Shown here one piece after another: positions 33,462-45,890 of a stretch of 64,000 nt of DNA. A program made the translations under genes and the position numbers. Below the pieces are notes generated by a model. It was not told the DNA's origin. It was given only the letters and a program-made list of their open reading frames with translations, and searched no databases. Source of the DNA: Acanthochromis polyacanthus (taxonomy: Eukaryota; Chordata; Actinopteri; Pomacentridae); assembly GCF_021347895.1 (NCBI RefSeq), contig NC_067121.1, positions 36,505,974 through 36,569,973 of the forward strand, in the 5' to 3' direction. Position 1 is the first letter of the stretch; every line of letters starts with the position of its first letter.

Positions 33462-36400
33462 CAACATTACTTCAATGTTTGGAAAATACAGTTGACACAA
33501 GTTGACGAACTTGGGTGCAAATTCCATTAAGGCCAAAAATGTCTGCAAGGACAGGCATGATGTAAATTTCATCCTCCAATATCATCCACCCAAAACCATG
33601 ATTGTCAACACAGACTGTCCACACTACAAATGCACCGACTGCACTATACAAATAATACCTGAGAACATTTTAAGATGAGTCTGTTGAAACATTTCTCCAA
33701 GAAGAGAAAGCTGCCAAATGCTGACGTGTAAGATCTAAGAGCTAAAAACTGCCGTGCAGAACTTTTGTTTCCACCTTCTGGCAGTGACAATTAAAAAAAA
33801 AAAAAAAAAAAGCACTGCCAATACTTCCAGGGCTCTGCTCCATGTGCTGTTGTAACTACCCATTCTGTAGCCAAACCGCTAGCCTACTTCATGATTACTT
33901 GTTTCTTCCTTGTTCAGTTCTGGTGAAGAAATCACCACTGATTGACATAAAGGCTTGGTCCTAGTGTACCTGTGCACAAATGTCACCACAGCAAGCAAAT
34001 TTAAAACTCTGATATTCATCATTGCAGACTATCGTATGTAGTGGCTTGAGTGGCAGATATGTTCATTTATATGTAAAATACCTTTACAGGTTTTGAAGGG
34101 ACAGAGTACCTTCTGGTTTCAAATATGCAAGGTTAATGGTGTTTACTATATGCTAATGTTGACACTAGCGGGGTGATAGAGTAGAATTGAAAAGATGTTT
34201 ATATTTTTAACATGTAACACTGCATACGGATACGTTCATAATTATTACATTTCCAGAAGTAGGAAGAAGTCTTCACTCATAGCCTCAGAGCATTTCTATA
34301 ATCAAATAGAATCACAATAATTAACTTATTGTTTATCTCATTTACGCATACATCATCATTGTGCATCTTTGCAATGCAAGACAATCATCTGGCATTACTC
34401 ATTCTTAAATGTAACCTTATTAGACAAGGATACAGGCAGGAGTAGTGGAGGTGAGTGGAGCAGGCAAGATGGCAGAGAGAGAGAATGGAGACTAAGTACA
34501 TGCTATCAGGCTGACAGCCTACATGCATAAACAAGACACTCATGGTTCTGCCATGCTTATCATGGTGGCTATTCAGCGTTACTTCTTATCAGGCAAATCA
34601 GTCCAAGTGTAATATTGTATGACAAATGCCCCTTTTTGTCCTTTTATTTATTTATGTTTTTAATGACCAATTGATATTTGCTCTGACTGGCAGTTCACTA
34701 TGCATGCACCGCTCATGTACAACACACGGGTAGTTCATCTAAAGTTGTGCTTGTGATTGGGCTACTCAGTGATGCAGACGACAAGAATAAATTGATATTG
34801 ATTGCAATCTTTTTCCATACATCAGTTTTGGCAACACACATGGTAGTAAATTCCAGTTCCCTCCCTTTGCCAGGTTGATTTTGAGCAGTTTCTTATAATT
34901 TATTTCCAAATAAAATAGCAGGAGTTCTAATTTCAGTAAGAGAAGCTCCCATCAAGGAATTTATTGCAAATGATATACAGTTGGATTTGGCATAAGAGGC
35001 TCTGCTCTTTATGGGAAAACAAGTAATAAGGATTCTGTTGGAAGAACTCATCGTCCTGAACAACCACATAATAAACAGTCAATCTTCACTTCAGTTATAA
35101 GAACAAAAAACACAAAAAGCAAAGGCTGGGGTGTGGGGAGTTACAGGGACACACAGCGATGAGCTCATAAATATGACTGAAAGTTATTAGTCCGCTCGCA
35201 GTCACACTCCGAAAAACTTGAGGGATTTGTTTTGAAGCAGTGGATGCTAATGTAAGCATGATCCAAAGACAATTGTTTGTAGATTTCACACAAACAAAAT
35301 GCTCCTATAAAAATGCTATTTTACCTATTTTGTAGAATAACACCTACAAGGAACATGTGAGGATAATGGTGCACACGTAGAATAAAAAAATAAAAATGGC
35401 TAAAGACGACAAATCCCATGAAAAGAGCAAAATCCAAAGATCAACAATCCATGCCTGAACACTTTTTGACTTCCCATGGTCCCAGCAGGGTTCACCGACT
35501 CCTCAGAACAGCTGGACACTGTAGCTTTTAGCAATTGTTACTCAACCAGGATGAAAAAAAGAACATTTTCAGCTGTAGTCTAAAACACATTTGGTGCTCT
35601 AATAAGCACAGAAGGTGGAAGGTTAAAATAAACTACAGTCTGATCATTGTTATTACATAACATGCCATTCAGTGCAAAGGTGTGGCTCATTATGTGTTTT
35701 TTTAGATAGTTTTTGGACAGTAATGCAGCTCTGTGACAGAGGGATAAGCTATATAGGGCTTTGAACACATACAGTACTTGTAAATAAAAGGATAACATGT
35801 AAAATATAAACATTTTTGAGACAAATCTTGAAATGTTTTGTAATATCTGCGCTTTGACAAGCATCATTACCTCCTAAGAGCATCTATCTAAAGATGACTG
35901 GAAATTGCTTCTTGGCAAACTTATGACTTTGGTCTGTGTTGGTCAAATGTCTTCAGCAAGGCATCTCAGTTTTGCTGAGCATACCAGTCCATAACTCAAC
36001 ATTCAAAGATGAGATATGTGTGATGTTTTGTCAATGAATTAGAAAGTCAATGCAAAGATAAATACTCACATGAGCAGCTAGAGTGAATGAAGCCTTTGGG
36101 ATACTACAAACTGTATTTTTTCTCCAGAAGATAGTGTTCCATGTTCCCCTGCAGATCGACTGACATGGTGCAAACTGCTGTACGCCAAGCAGTACAGAGA
36201 CTTTCCCATAAATCTCCCGAAATGACACCACAGCTAAACAATCTTGGCTCCGAGACAATCCTGGCTTGATCAGAAATTGAGGGCGGACAAACATTTTGGC
36301 TCCAACATCATCATCCAACTCTCCGACTCCGTCTCCTACCTCTAAAGCTGTGCCGGTGCCTAATCTAAATCAAACATATGAGTAATTCAATCAGAACTAA

Positions 36401-37974
36401 TCAGCGGTCTCATAATAATCTGTACTATGGCTCACATTCAGTATGGACCCACCATGTCTAAACATATTAAGCAAACAAACTAAATCACATGCAAAGCTCT
36501 GTCCCGCGACAAATTGCCAACAAGCTTGTATTTGTTGTTTTCCTTCTGTGTTGCTCAAACGATGTTGGCCAGAAGCAGAGCGGTAACAAAGGCGCCGTAG
36601 TGGGATATTGCGACTGTAATACTTTGTGCACCGATACCACCCACTGTGTCAAAGTCACACACTCAACATGCTTAGCCATGATTAGGATGCAAAGGAAAAG
36701 CTCGTTGTTTGCTCCGGAGACCTGCAAAACATCGCATTTACTCAACAAAATGAATTGGATTATACAAATATATTAATTTTATTTGGTTTTGTTGCAGTTT
36801 ATGGAAATCTCCATGTGTAAACAAGTCCCTCTAATAATTTAACAAGCCACCAGTGAACTTTCAGTCACAAGGTAGCTCCTCCTTAAAGTCTATTCTGTTT
36901 GTTTCACTCTAAATGGAACCAGAATATACAAAGTAAACATCAGGCTGAACTAAAAGAAAGTCTTTAAGCTAGAAACTGAGACCATAAACTCATGGGGAAT
37001 AGGGTCATTGTCTTATTTCTTTTGCAGCGAGAGGAGTCACCCCTGTTGGTCATTTGAAAGACGACAGGTTGAAGTCATTTCAACTATGGCTTCACTTTTC
37101 AGACTTGCAGGATTCGTCTAGGTTTTATACACTGTCTGTGGCTACAAAACAAGAGGCATGGAGTTTGAAAGATGAGATAATTTACTTGGATGCAAAGACA
37201 AACTGAAAGCTGCTCAAAAGTCACATTACAGACAGTGTAGGAATCAATGTGTTAGAGCTAGACCCACAGTGAGGACAAAACTTCGTATTTACATGTGATC
37301 TGCACATGGAAACATCATCCTGATAATGGAATTTGATCACAGAGGGTTGCATTCACCACTGGCAATGATGACAGGCAGTCCTGGTATATGTGCTGCATGA
37401 ATTGTGAGCCTTTGGAAAAGGAAAAAAAATTAAGATCAGAGTTAATCATAATTTCTGGTACAATCATAAGTTACTTTACAATGTTTGATAAAGTGTTGTG
37501 CAATCACAATTTTTTTGCACAATATCCTGCTAGCTGTGCGTCATCCTGGAGGTTGTATTGGTCAGTCTCTATGTAACAGAAAAAGCAGAAGACGTTTGCA
37601 GGCTGTGTTTTGGGAATTTCATTAAGTCCCTCTATGGTCACTGAAAAAAAAAACTCAAAAAAACTTATCTCTGTCAAAGTTACACATTTAGACTATTTTT
37701 AAATGAAAACGATCCCTTCCTTCCTAGCTTAGACCCATCTGTTGCTTCTTTAAAATGTGCAGATCTATGTAGTCCCTGCGTCTCTTTTCCCATTCACTGC
37801 AGCCGTAACACACCAGCTCATCTTCGACTCAAATATTGCGAAACTACTCTCTGGTATAGAATGGCAAGTTGTTATAGTGGAAAAATTCAGTCATAAATGT
37901 TTAAACCTTAAACTCATTCTGAATAAGAACGCTATAGAAAATGCCACTGTGCACGTTGACTGGGTCAGTTCCTT
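33462..37974. other. Unique non-coding block
   Basis: No gene recognised. It contains a 19-base A-run at 33793-33811. 36480-36775 is open on both strands and repeat-free and might be conserved non-coding DNA, but that is only a guess. The remainder is ordinary A+T-rich sequence. Confidence 0.5.
33793..33811 (+). repeat. Poly-A run
   Basis: Nineteen consecutive A residues. No recognisable retroposon body lies upstream, so it is listed only as a homopolymer. Confidence 0.85.
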
Positions 37975-38127
37975 AGGTTTGTTACATCCTACACTCTTGA
38001 ACTTACTGTGAATATTATTGTGCTTATAATTATATTGTTGTTTATTGTTGCTCATACTGTATGCTGCTGTAACATGGGAAATTTCCTCGGACACGGGGAG
38101 TAATAAAGGATTATCTTATCTTATATC
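37975..38127 (+). mobile_element. LINE 3' end with TTATC-type tail
   Basis: The segment ends CATGGGAAATTTCCTCGGAC, ACGGGGAGTAATAAAGGATT, then ATCTTATCTTAT. The '(aat)ttccc..ggggA(.)TAATAAAGGATTATCTTATC' ending is a very common teleost non-LTR retrotransposon 3' terminus with a short tandem tail. Upstream bases (TTGTTGTTTATTGTTGCTCA) look like its 3' UTR. The 5' limit is approximate because the insertion is truncated and I see no RT motif. Confidence 0.6.
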
Positions 38128-38406
38128 AAATCCTAGTTCTGCTTTGCAGATTATGCAGTTTCAAAGCGAAAATGCTTAGTCGTGGTGTCGACTGCTTATT
38201 CTGTACATGACTTGTCTTTCAGCATATGAAAAGAAAACACTATATATACACATGATGACAAAGTAAGCAACTTGATTTCCTCCAGACGCGGTCTTTAATT
38301 ACAGTGTCAGGATGCATGTCATAGGTCAACTCCATGGGTCATGTTTCCACTCCCTGCTGCTCTGATTTATCTCTGAAGAGTCTCCTATTTTATGAGAGTC
38401 CATTAA

Positions 38407-38946
38407 CCCTGTAAGCTGCAGTCAATTCCTGCTATTTTCAGTACAAAAAAAAAAATCGCTAATATTCTATTTGTAAATAAAAAATATGACGAGAAATACA
38501 GGGAATATTGGACGCGCATCGCGAGGTGCATTTCCTTGAAAACGACCGATTCGTGGATTTTATACCGACTTCAGGACATGTTTTGGACAAAATATTCTAC
38601 TGGCTTGTTTCGTCTGGATGTCCAAGGTTGGATTATGGCCGTTTTTTGTGGAATATTTTCATCTGTGCGTAATAATGAACCCGGAAATGTGAGTCGCGCT
38701 GTGTACGTTGAAGCCGTGTATAGAGAACGGATGGATGGATATTCGTTGTTTGTCGGACAAATGTGTTTTTCTCACCCGCTGTGGTAATCACATCTGAAAG
38801 TGGTTTATACCGGCAGATTCATGAGAATCTAAGCTTTCCATCGGTGTATAGTGTTTGTATAATCGCGTTTGCACCCGTCGGACATTCTTGAAATTCCTAT
38901 GCAAATTAGTAGGTGTACTGCCGGCGGTACACTGAAGCTTAAAGGG
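38407..38946 (+). mobile_element. piggyBac-like non-autonomous element, copy 1 (540 bp)
   Basis: Starts CCCTGTAAGC and ends GCTTAAAGGG (reverse complement CCCTTTAAGC), with TTAA on both sides (38403-38406, 38947-38950). CCC...GGG ends and TTAA targets define the piggyBac superfamily. A near-palindromic GTGTACTGCCGGCGGTACAC sits just inside the right TIR. The 83-codon frame at 38536-38787 has no transposase feature; its partner in copy 2 is disrupted by a deletion, so it is not under coding constraint. Confidence 0.8.
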
Positions 38947-39058
38947 TTAATTACAGTGTCAGGATGCATGTCATAGGTCAACTCCTTGGGTCATGTTTCC
39001 ACTCCCTGCTGCTCTGATTTATCTCTGAAGAGTCTCCTATTTTATGAGAGTCCATTAA

Positions 39059-39507
39059 CCCTGTAAGCTGCAGTCAATTCCAGCTATTTTCAGTACAAAA
39101 AAATCGCTAATATTCTATTTGTAAATAAAAAATATGACGAGAAATACAGGGAATACTGGACGCGCATCGCGAGGTGCATTTCCTCGAAAACGACCGATTC
39201 GTGGATTTTGTGGAATATTTTCATCTGTGTGTAATAATGAACCCGGAAATGTGAGTCACGCTGTGTGCATTGAAGCCGTGTATAGAGAACGGATGGATGA
39301 ATATTCGTTTTTGTCGGACAAATGTGTTTTTCTCACCCGCTGTGGTAATCACATCTGAAAGTGGTTTATACCGGCGGATTCATGAGAATCTAAGCTTTCC
39401 ATCAGCATATAGTGTTTGTATAATCGCGTTTGCAGCCTTCGGACATTCTTTAAATTCCTATGCAAATTAGTAAGTGTACCGCCAGCGGTACACTGAAGTT
39501 TAACGGG
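39059..39507 (+). mobile_element. piggyBac-like non-autonomous element, copy 2 (449 bp)
   Basis: TTAA at 39055-39058 and 39508-39511 bound CCCTGTAAGC ... GTTTAACGGG. Relative to copy 1 it lacks about 86 bp (38562-38647) between GTGGATTTT and GTGGAATATT, four As of the internal A-run, and one base near TTCGTTGTTTG. These add up to the 91-bp length difference. By hand count it also carries roughly 20 substitutions, including GTGTACCGCCAGCGGTACAC in the subterminal palindrome. Confidence 0.8.
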
Positions 39508-39511
39508 TTAA

Positions 39512-42264
39512 TAAATTGCAACAGTATTATGTCTTTTTTACCTCCCATTATGTGTATGTGGTTGGATGTACATGCATAGTTGATATGCAGGAGAAAGACT
39601 CCCGCTTTCTGTATTCAGATTTCATTCTTGGATTTGGTTTGACGAAATTGGTTTTCTTATGCAAATTATCTCACTGTTTACTGTTTACAGGTAGACAGAT
39701 TTACTTGTAACCAATGATTACCTTAATCCATCCACAAAACAAGCCACTGATGAATTATGCAAATACTACATCTGTTTCCACACAAATGAAACTCTGAGGA
39801 AAATGGCACTGTCACCACAACATAAGATCCATCTTCAGATGACAACGATGGTCACGTGCAGATGAGAAAAAAACAACAGTGATGCATTCAATGGGCTCTT
39901 GTAGGAGGCAAGATCTTGTATAGTCACCAGTGACTCGGGCCCTGCAATGTGCCGCTTCTGTATAAACAGGAAATGTGATTCAAGATGATATGACAAATGT
40001 ATTTAGACTCAATTAAATGATGCAGGGAACATTTACAGAAGCAGTGAGTGGAGATATGGAATTTAAAAGGGTATTGTGGATATAAAAAGCAATTTACTGT
40101 CAGCATGATTAATAGTGGCAAAAAACAGACATTGAGCCACGAGATCTACATCCTGAGATCAGAAGTTCAAAATTTCTACCCCATTAAGAAAATGTTTGAG
40201 TAGCCAATAGAGAGCTTTGGTTTTTTTGCTAGATTATGCTTGTCCACTAGATTTATATCGCAAATAATACTGGAAACACAGGACTACTTTATTTATTTGA
40301 AATATGATTGACTTTGTATTGCTCTTTCCATCTTCAAAGTCGCAAAACGTTTACACAGAAAATGTCTGCTGGAGTCATGAGCGGCAACGTATTTCCCCTG
40401 CTCCCTGATAGGATCTGTTTGTGGCAACAAACACATAATTTGTCTTTTCTGGTTATGTCTAAGCCAAGTAATTAAAGCTAGGAGAAGGTTGTGGTATGAT
40501 TAAGTGCTTTAAAAGTCAGAGCTGACTTGATGCTCACTTTTTCTCGCACAAATTCTTTCCAAACTAATGTTTATTCAGTCAAAACGCTTTTACTGCCTAA
40601 ACTTTTCCTACAGTATGCTTCAGGCTTGCAATGTCAATGTCGTGCTTCTTGAATACTCACCATCTGCCATAATCACCTCCCCATGAGTTGTGTGGCATTA
40701 AAAGTTCACTATGAATATAATGTATTATTCTAAACTCCTCTGAAAATCTTTAACACCCTAAATTCACAGAAACAATTCCAGGAAATGGCCCTAATTTCTG
40801 CTACAGTCTCCTGGGTTCAGATTTCTCCTCTCAGAAACATGGCTGTTTCTGTTTTTAGAAATTCTAACATTCATATTTGGCCATGGCATTTATTAGTTTT
40901 TATCACTTTAAAATAAATGTCAAACCGAGAAGTGCATTTCTAGGCATGGCATAGCTGCCATACTTAAAGTTGTTTCTTTGGCACCCTACATCACTCTTCC
41001 CCACCAAAAAATATGAAGCACTGGAGTAAAGCTATTTATTTCTAAGCCGTCTCTGCTTCCCAAAATATCTGTGCATGATCACAGAGGAGAAGACCTTTCA
41101 AAACGCAGCCAACAGAAGGAGGTTTCATCTAGGATCCCTCAGGAGAATCTAATTTGTCACCTTTTCATCCTGAGTCAGTTTTCCGATCAGCGACATGCAC
41201 GCTGACATCTATTTGTTGTACTGACCCTGTGCTTTATTCCGCCCCAACATTAATATCCCTTTGAACTAAATGTCAGGTTCATCTGCACGGGGCCAAAACC
41301 CTCACCATGGGGCCAAGGTGAATGTTAATTATTATAGGAGCAAATTGACTTTCAAGTTCAGAGTTTGTATTAATTAAGGACAAGCCAGCTTACTTTGCAT
41401 AAGCATAAACTGCTTTAGGAATCACCACGTGACTCCTGGCACTTATTCACACTGAAGAGCACAACCTTTGATGATGAAAGTTAAATGATTGGTGCATTTT
41501 TTCTCTGAGAGAAATTAGATTTTTCTTTTTAATCCACCTCTTTATATATTTTTTTATTTTTCTTATCTAGGGTGACTAAACATCTACACCTTAGAGATAT
41601 TCAATACGCTTTATTAAGAGAGCTCCTGCTTTCTGAAAATAGATCATTAATGGCACTAGAAAGAACCTCAGCAACTCATTAGATTTTTATCCTTGGAGCA
41701 GCATGGGTGTTGATCATTTGGCCCAGCTCTTTGGTTCAGAGTGAAGCATCTCAAAACCTATTAGATGGTCAAGATTTTTACATGGCCAGAACTTTGGTTT
41801 AAGATCAAATGCCCTCAAAACTATTGGCATTCCCCTCAGCCTCAGCTGTACTTTTGTTTAATAGAGGAGCAACGGATTATCAATGCTGCCAGCAAAAACC
41901 AATGAGCAAATCGGTTGCCAACACTTTTTTTAAAATTGTCGATTAGTTGGCGACTTCATCACATTTCATTTTCGGGCTGAACCTGAATTCTCTGACATAC
42001 AGCTTACTAGAGTAAAATGTGCGTCTACTTGATGCGAGTTTTTGTCTGATGTGATTTTTTTTAATAAAAGGATAGACTGCAGACATACTAAGCAAGTTCA
42101 CTGCTGATCTAAGCAGAGGAGAAACAATGGATGAGCCAAAAATATAACCGTAGAGTCTGCCAATGTATTGCAACTACCATCACAGAAGCATAGACGAAGT
42201 ATTTCAAAATAAAGCTACATTGGGGCAGTATGTGTGGAAAGAGATGGATGAAGAAGAAAAAAAA
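39512..42264. other. Unique non-coding block
   Basis: No gene or repeat recognised. 41150-41450 is a complex, repeat-free stretch rich in ATTA/TAAT cores that could be conserved regulatory DNA; this is unproven. Confidence 0.5.
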
Positions 42265-42650
42265 AATCACACCTTTTGCTATAGATAACTTCTAGTGTCA
42301 CGCATCACTCCCTCATTTCATTCCCCACAGTTATCTGCAATTCTTTTATCTTTTATGATTTGCTACCGTTTGTCAGACCTCCTCCTACGTCTTGGTGTCT
42401 GCCAGACTTCTTGATTCAATTAAATTCTGTTCTATGTTGTATTACCCTCTGTTACTGATTAGCAACCATATGGAATTTAACCACTTTTCATCCTTGTATT
42501 TACATACGGCCCTCTCTCTACCCTCTGACCATCCCTATGAATTGTGTCCTCTGCAAATGTTCTGGGTCGGATTACCTTCACAGGCTCATGCTCTGTGTTG
42601 GTAAATAAGAGTGAAATTTCTTCATCAAGATATAATGTTTAGAAAACTTA
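42265..42650 (-). repeat. Unclassified dispersed repeat, copy B
   Basis: This is the reverse-orientation partner of 15940-16367. On the minus strand it reads AATTTCACTCTTATTTACCA, ACACAGAGCATGAGCCTGTG, ATAGGGATGG, GGTTGCTAATCAG, GGAGGTCTGACAAAC and GCAAAAGGTGTGAT. It lacks the extra ~58 bp of copy A. No TIR, TSD or tail is evident. Confidence 0.75.
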
Positions 42651-44474
42651 TTAGAAACATCCAATATTCACAGCTTCACCGAGTCAACAGCGTTAGCCTA
42701 GCCTTGGATTGATAGCGCACAACTCGGGAGCACAATGCTCCTGGTGAGTAATCACAGAAACTATTGAAGCCTACTTTAATGCTGCCATCACTCTGCTGTT
42801 GGCCTTCGCTGACCCTCAGTCTAAAAAGGACACTGGGCCGCAGTGTTGTAGCCTGCTGCATTGGTGGACCATCAAAAAATCCATTACATGTTGACCAGCT
42901 CCAGCCATCTTTTCACCTCTATGTGCCTGTTATTTGGGGTGACTAAAGAGGGTGGTGTGTGCAGACCCAGCCAATGGGTTTAACTATTTTTCACCGTTAT
43001 ATAAACAAGCTGGATATGGGAAATTATTGTTGCAGCAATTTATATAAGCACACGAATGAGTGCCATTTAGGAACTGTGCAAAATCCAAATAGCTATTAGT
43101 TTTATTAATGAATGGACATTATTCAAAATTGGTGGTACCTGCAGCCCTCGTCTTTGGTACCAAGTCCAAAATGCTAGCACGCTAATACTAAGAACATGGT
43201 GAATGTAATATCTGCCGAACACAAGCATTATACTACCATCGTTCTGAGAATACTGCTGTTCTGGCATGAACATTTACTTTAAGTTCCTGTGACTGTGTCA
43301 AAGTGAAGCCTTCAATTTCAGATTACTTGAGTTTGGATTTTAAGAGTTCCAATGTCACAGATTAGGCCCTTCTAAAAAGCAATATATTCCAACTCTTGGG
43401 AAATGCACTTATTCCATTCGTGGCATGAAGTTAAACAAGAAGACTGAAACTACTTTTCACTAAACATGAAGCAACTGCCAGCAGCAAGTAAGCGTACCTT
43501 AACATGAAGAATGGAAACGGGGAAATCAAGTCCGATTGTTTAAGTATAACCAACCACACACTAACCTTCTCATCCAATTCTTGGCTATAACTGTTCCATG
43601 CATATTAGACTGTTTCTTAAACAGACCCCTGATAAGAACTTTTTGTTTGTTTGTTTTGGTGTGATGGCATATTTCTCCATGTGTCTTGTATACATTCTAT
43701 ATTGTAGCTCTGTGTTTTAATTGATAGTTGGACACAAGCAGAACTTCTGCCTTGTCTCACTTGAACTTTTCTTAAAATGCACTTTGTTGAAGTTTTTGCC
43801 TGTGTGCAAAGAAAAAAAAAGCAGACACAGCTAAAGTAAAATAAGTCACAACATCCCTGCTTCTAGCTTTTTTTTTTTTTTTTTTCCTCTTGCACCCACA
43901 TTTGGAAGCTGATGTGGTAAGCCTGGTTTGAAGATGTTACAAGCAGCTGAGGGAGAGGATCTGTGCAATCTGCATCATGACAGTAAATCCTCATCTGTTC
44001 CCCGAGAGGATGCTGACACTCTGCTGGAGGAGAGTCATCAAAGAGGAGCGAGTAATAAAAGTGAAACACTGAAGCACCTTGCTGCAACAGCACTGCTATT
44101 GTTAGAGGCTGACTTCTCACAGGGGCCACCCAAACTAAAATGTATGCACTCAGGAAACTATAACTGTCCAACTTAGTTTGAGAAAAATCACAACAGATTA
44201 CAAGTATCCAAGTCAGTGCATACTGGCTATAGGTGAAAATTCACTCCCCTCCTAACTTGATTTAAAATTACAATTATGAGTGAAAACATTACGGCCAGCC
44301 CTGCTGAATATACTGTGGTGATTGGCTGCCACAGAAACAACTCTGATCTGCCAATACATGGACTCCAAAAGACCTCTGAGGTGCCCTGTTGTATCTGGCT
44401 GCAGATCTTTGAAAACCTGTAGGTTGCATATTGGAGTTGCCACAAATCACACTCGCCAAAACCCATGTTGCTGG
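42651..44474. other. Unique non-coding block
   Basis: No gene recognised. It contains an 18-base T-run at 43868-43885 and a short (TTTG)n run near 43640-43655. Frames at 43863-44171 (minus) and 43928-44176 (plus) overlap antisense and lack family features. Confidence 0.5.
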
Positions 44475-44618
44475 TTCACAGTGTGCAGAGCTGCCAGGCA
44501 AAGCACTCGGCTGCCATTGGGAGCGACTTGGGAATTAACGTCTTGCCCGGGCACGCCTTGGCACGTGGAGGGGCTGGAGATCAAACAACTTGCTCTACCA
44601 CCTGAACCATGGCCGTAA
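44475..44618 (-). mobile_element. tRNA-derived SINE fragment
   Basis: On the minus strand it reads CATGGTTCAGGTGGTAGAGC (box A-like), TTGATCTCCAGCCCCTCCAC (remnant of box B and the tRNA 3' part), then GGGCAAGACGTTAATTCCCA and AGTCGCTCCCAATGGCAGCC. This is the order of a widespread teleost tRNA-related SINE whose body includes 'CTTGGGCAAGACACTGAACCCC..TTGCTCC' (from memory). About 20-25 bp between box A and box B are missing, so the internal Pol III promoter is broken. Confidence 0.65.
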
Positions 44619-45692
44619 CTTTAAAGCTCAACACCGTCTCACTGCATCTGAGGAAACCCAATGATCATTAGAAATTAAAAAAAAAAAAAAGAAATTCAAA
44701 GACGTGAACTTGAAACCACTACAGCTGAGATGATTTATTTCATCTCTCTTCCTTGCAATTCAAACTACAATTACAACTATGAAAGTGAAGAACTGCATAA
44801 TCACTTTATGAGTCACCTGTAATTTGACAAATGCACACAAGTGTAGGTGTAAGTGTGTTTGTGTGTCCTTAATAAAGACCACAGTGTGAGTAAAGACATG
44901 AGCGAAGAGGAGGCAGGAGATACCAGATGCCAAATGATGCTTGAATTCTGATCTCCAAACAAACTATGCATTGTGTTCTGAGTGTTTGAAACTAAAAGGT
45001 ATTGCAAAGGTAATTTCATGCATGCACACGTTCGATTATGGTACATCTGCAGATGCTAATTGAAGACTGGTTAACACTGCTAATCAGAAAAGCCATTATG
45101 GTAAACAAAACAGAAGATGACTGTGATTCTAATAAGGGCGAGCATTCTGACTGAAATAATGCATTCAAATCTAGTTTATTTAATCAGGCATGGGTATTTC
45201 TCATCCCCACAGCAGCAGAAAGAGTTTTCGGATTCGTCAGTTTGAATTGAAATTGTTCAGTAGAGCAACATAATTCAGTTTTTGAGATTGTGTTGCCTTG
45301 ATACTAAGAAAGTATGTCAAAACAGTGCTGAATATGAATTTTTTACATTGAATCTGGGAGCTATTATTATTATTGCAAGGTAAAATGGGGTCGAAGAAGC
45401 AGTGTTTTCATGCTGCAAGTTTTACCATTGAGGGATGAGGCTTCCCACAAGCGAAAAGCGCTCTTCATAAAAGTCCTGGTTGTTGTGCAGTGCACTTCCC
45501 AATAATGTCTTTGACAAAAATTACCTGAAACAGTAGCTTCCACCCTTTTTTTGTCAAGATTCATCTCAAACAATGTGTGTCTACTTGTAGGTTGCATTTC
45601 TGGCAGTGGTGACATCAAGCCATTCTTCCTTTTTAGACTGTTCTTTTGAATATTTTTGAAGGCCTTGTGAGGAAACGTAATCCAGTTTCTAC
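44619..45692. other. Unique non-coding block
   Basis: It contains a poly-A run at about 44677-44690 and an (ATT)n run at about 45363-45376. No gene was recognised. Confidence 0.5.
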
Positions 45693-45850
45693 AATTCTAC
45701 AATTCTACAATTTCATTTAGCAGACGCTTTTGTCCAAAGCGACGTACAACACAAGCAAGAATTCAGACATAAGGAAAAACCTTTAGTAAGTGCAAAAAGT
45801 GCTTCAAGTGCAATTGGTCAAAGGTGTTGCCATCAAGTTGCAGAAGAATT
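45693..45850 (-). mobile_element. L2-type LINE/SINE tail with (TTGTAGAA)n
   Basis: Read on the minus strand it ends GTCGCTTTGGACAAAAGCGT, CTGCTAAATGAAATTG, then a TAGAATTG repeat. 'CGCTTTGGA.AAAAGCGTCTGCTAAATG' is the highly conserved 3' tail shared by fish L2-clade LINEs and their SINEs (from memory). Only the 3' end is present. The part upstream (minus strand) grades into the C-rich tract. Confidence 0.7.
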
Positions 45851-45851
45851 G

Positions 45852-45890
45852 CCAACCACCACCACCCCACCCCCACCACCCCCCCACCCC
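45852..45890 (-). repeat. C-rich tract; G-quadruplex-capable on minus strand
   Basis: The plus strand is an almost pure A/C tract with runs of four, five, seven and four Cs; the minus strand therefore has four or more G-runs of at least three within 39 bp, meeting the usual G-quadruplex pattern. It abuts the L2-type tail. Confidence 0.7.

Larger units (their letters stand above)
38295..39511 (+). repeat. Tandem duplication of spacer plus piggyBac-like element
   Basis: The order is TTAA-spacer-TTAA-element-TTAA-spacer-TTAA-element-TTAA. The spacers 38295-38406 and 38947-39058 are both exactly 112 bp counting the TTAA at each end, and differ at one position (CCATGGG against CCTTGGG). Every junction of the array falls on a TTAA. 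The elements themselves differ more than the spacers do. Confidence 0.85.

Noticed and set aside
38536..39470. Related 83- and 74-codon frames in the two piggyBac-like copies
   Set aside because: They are duplicates of element sequence. The copies differ by an 86-bp deletion and a 1-base indel that shift the frame, so there is no coding constraint.
42265..42650. Endogenous retrovirus or solo LTR
   Set aside because: No TG...CA ends, polyadenylation structure, primer-binding site or flanking duplication could be identified, so it is left unclassified.
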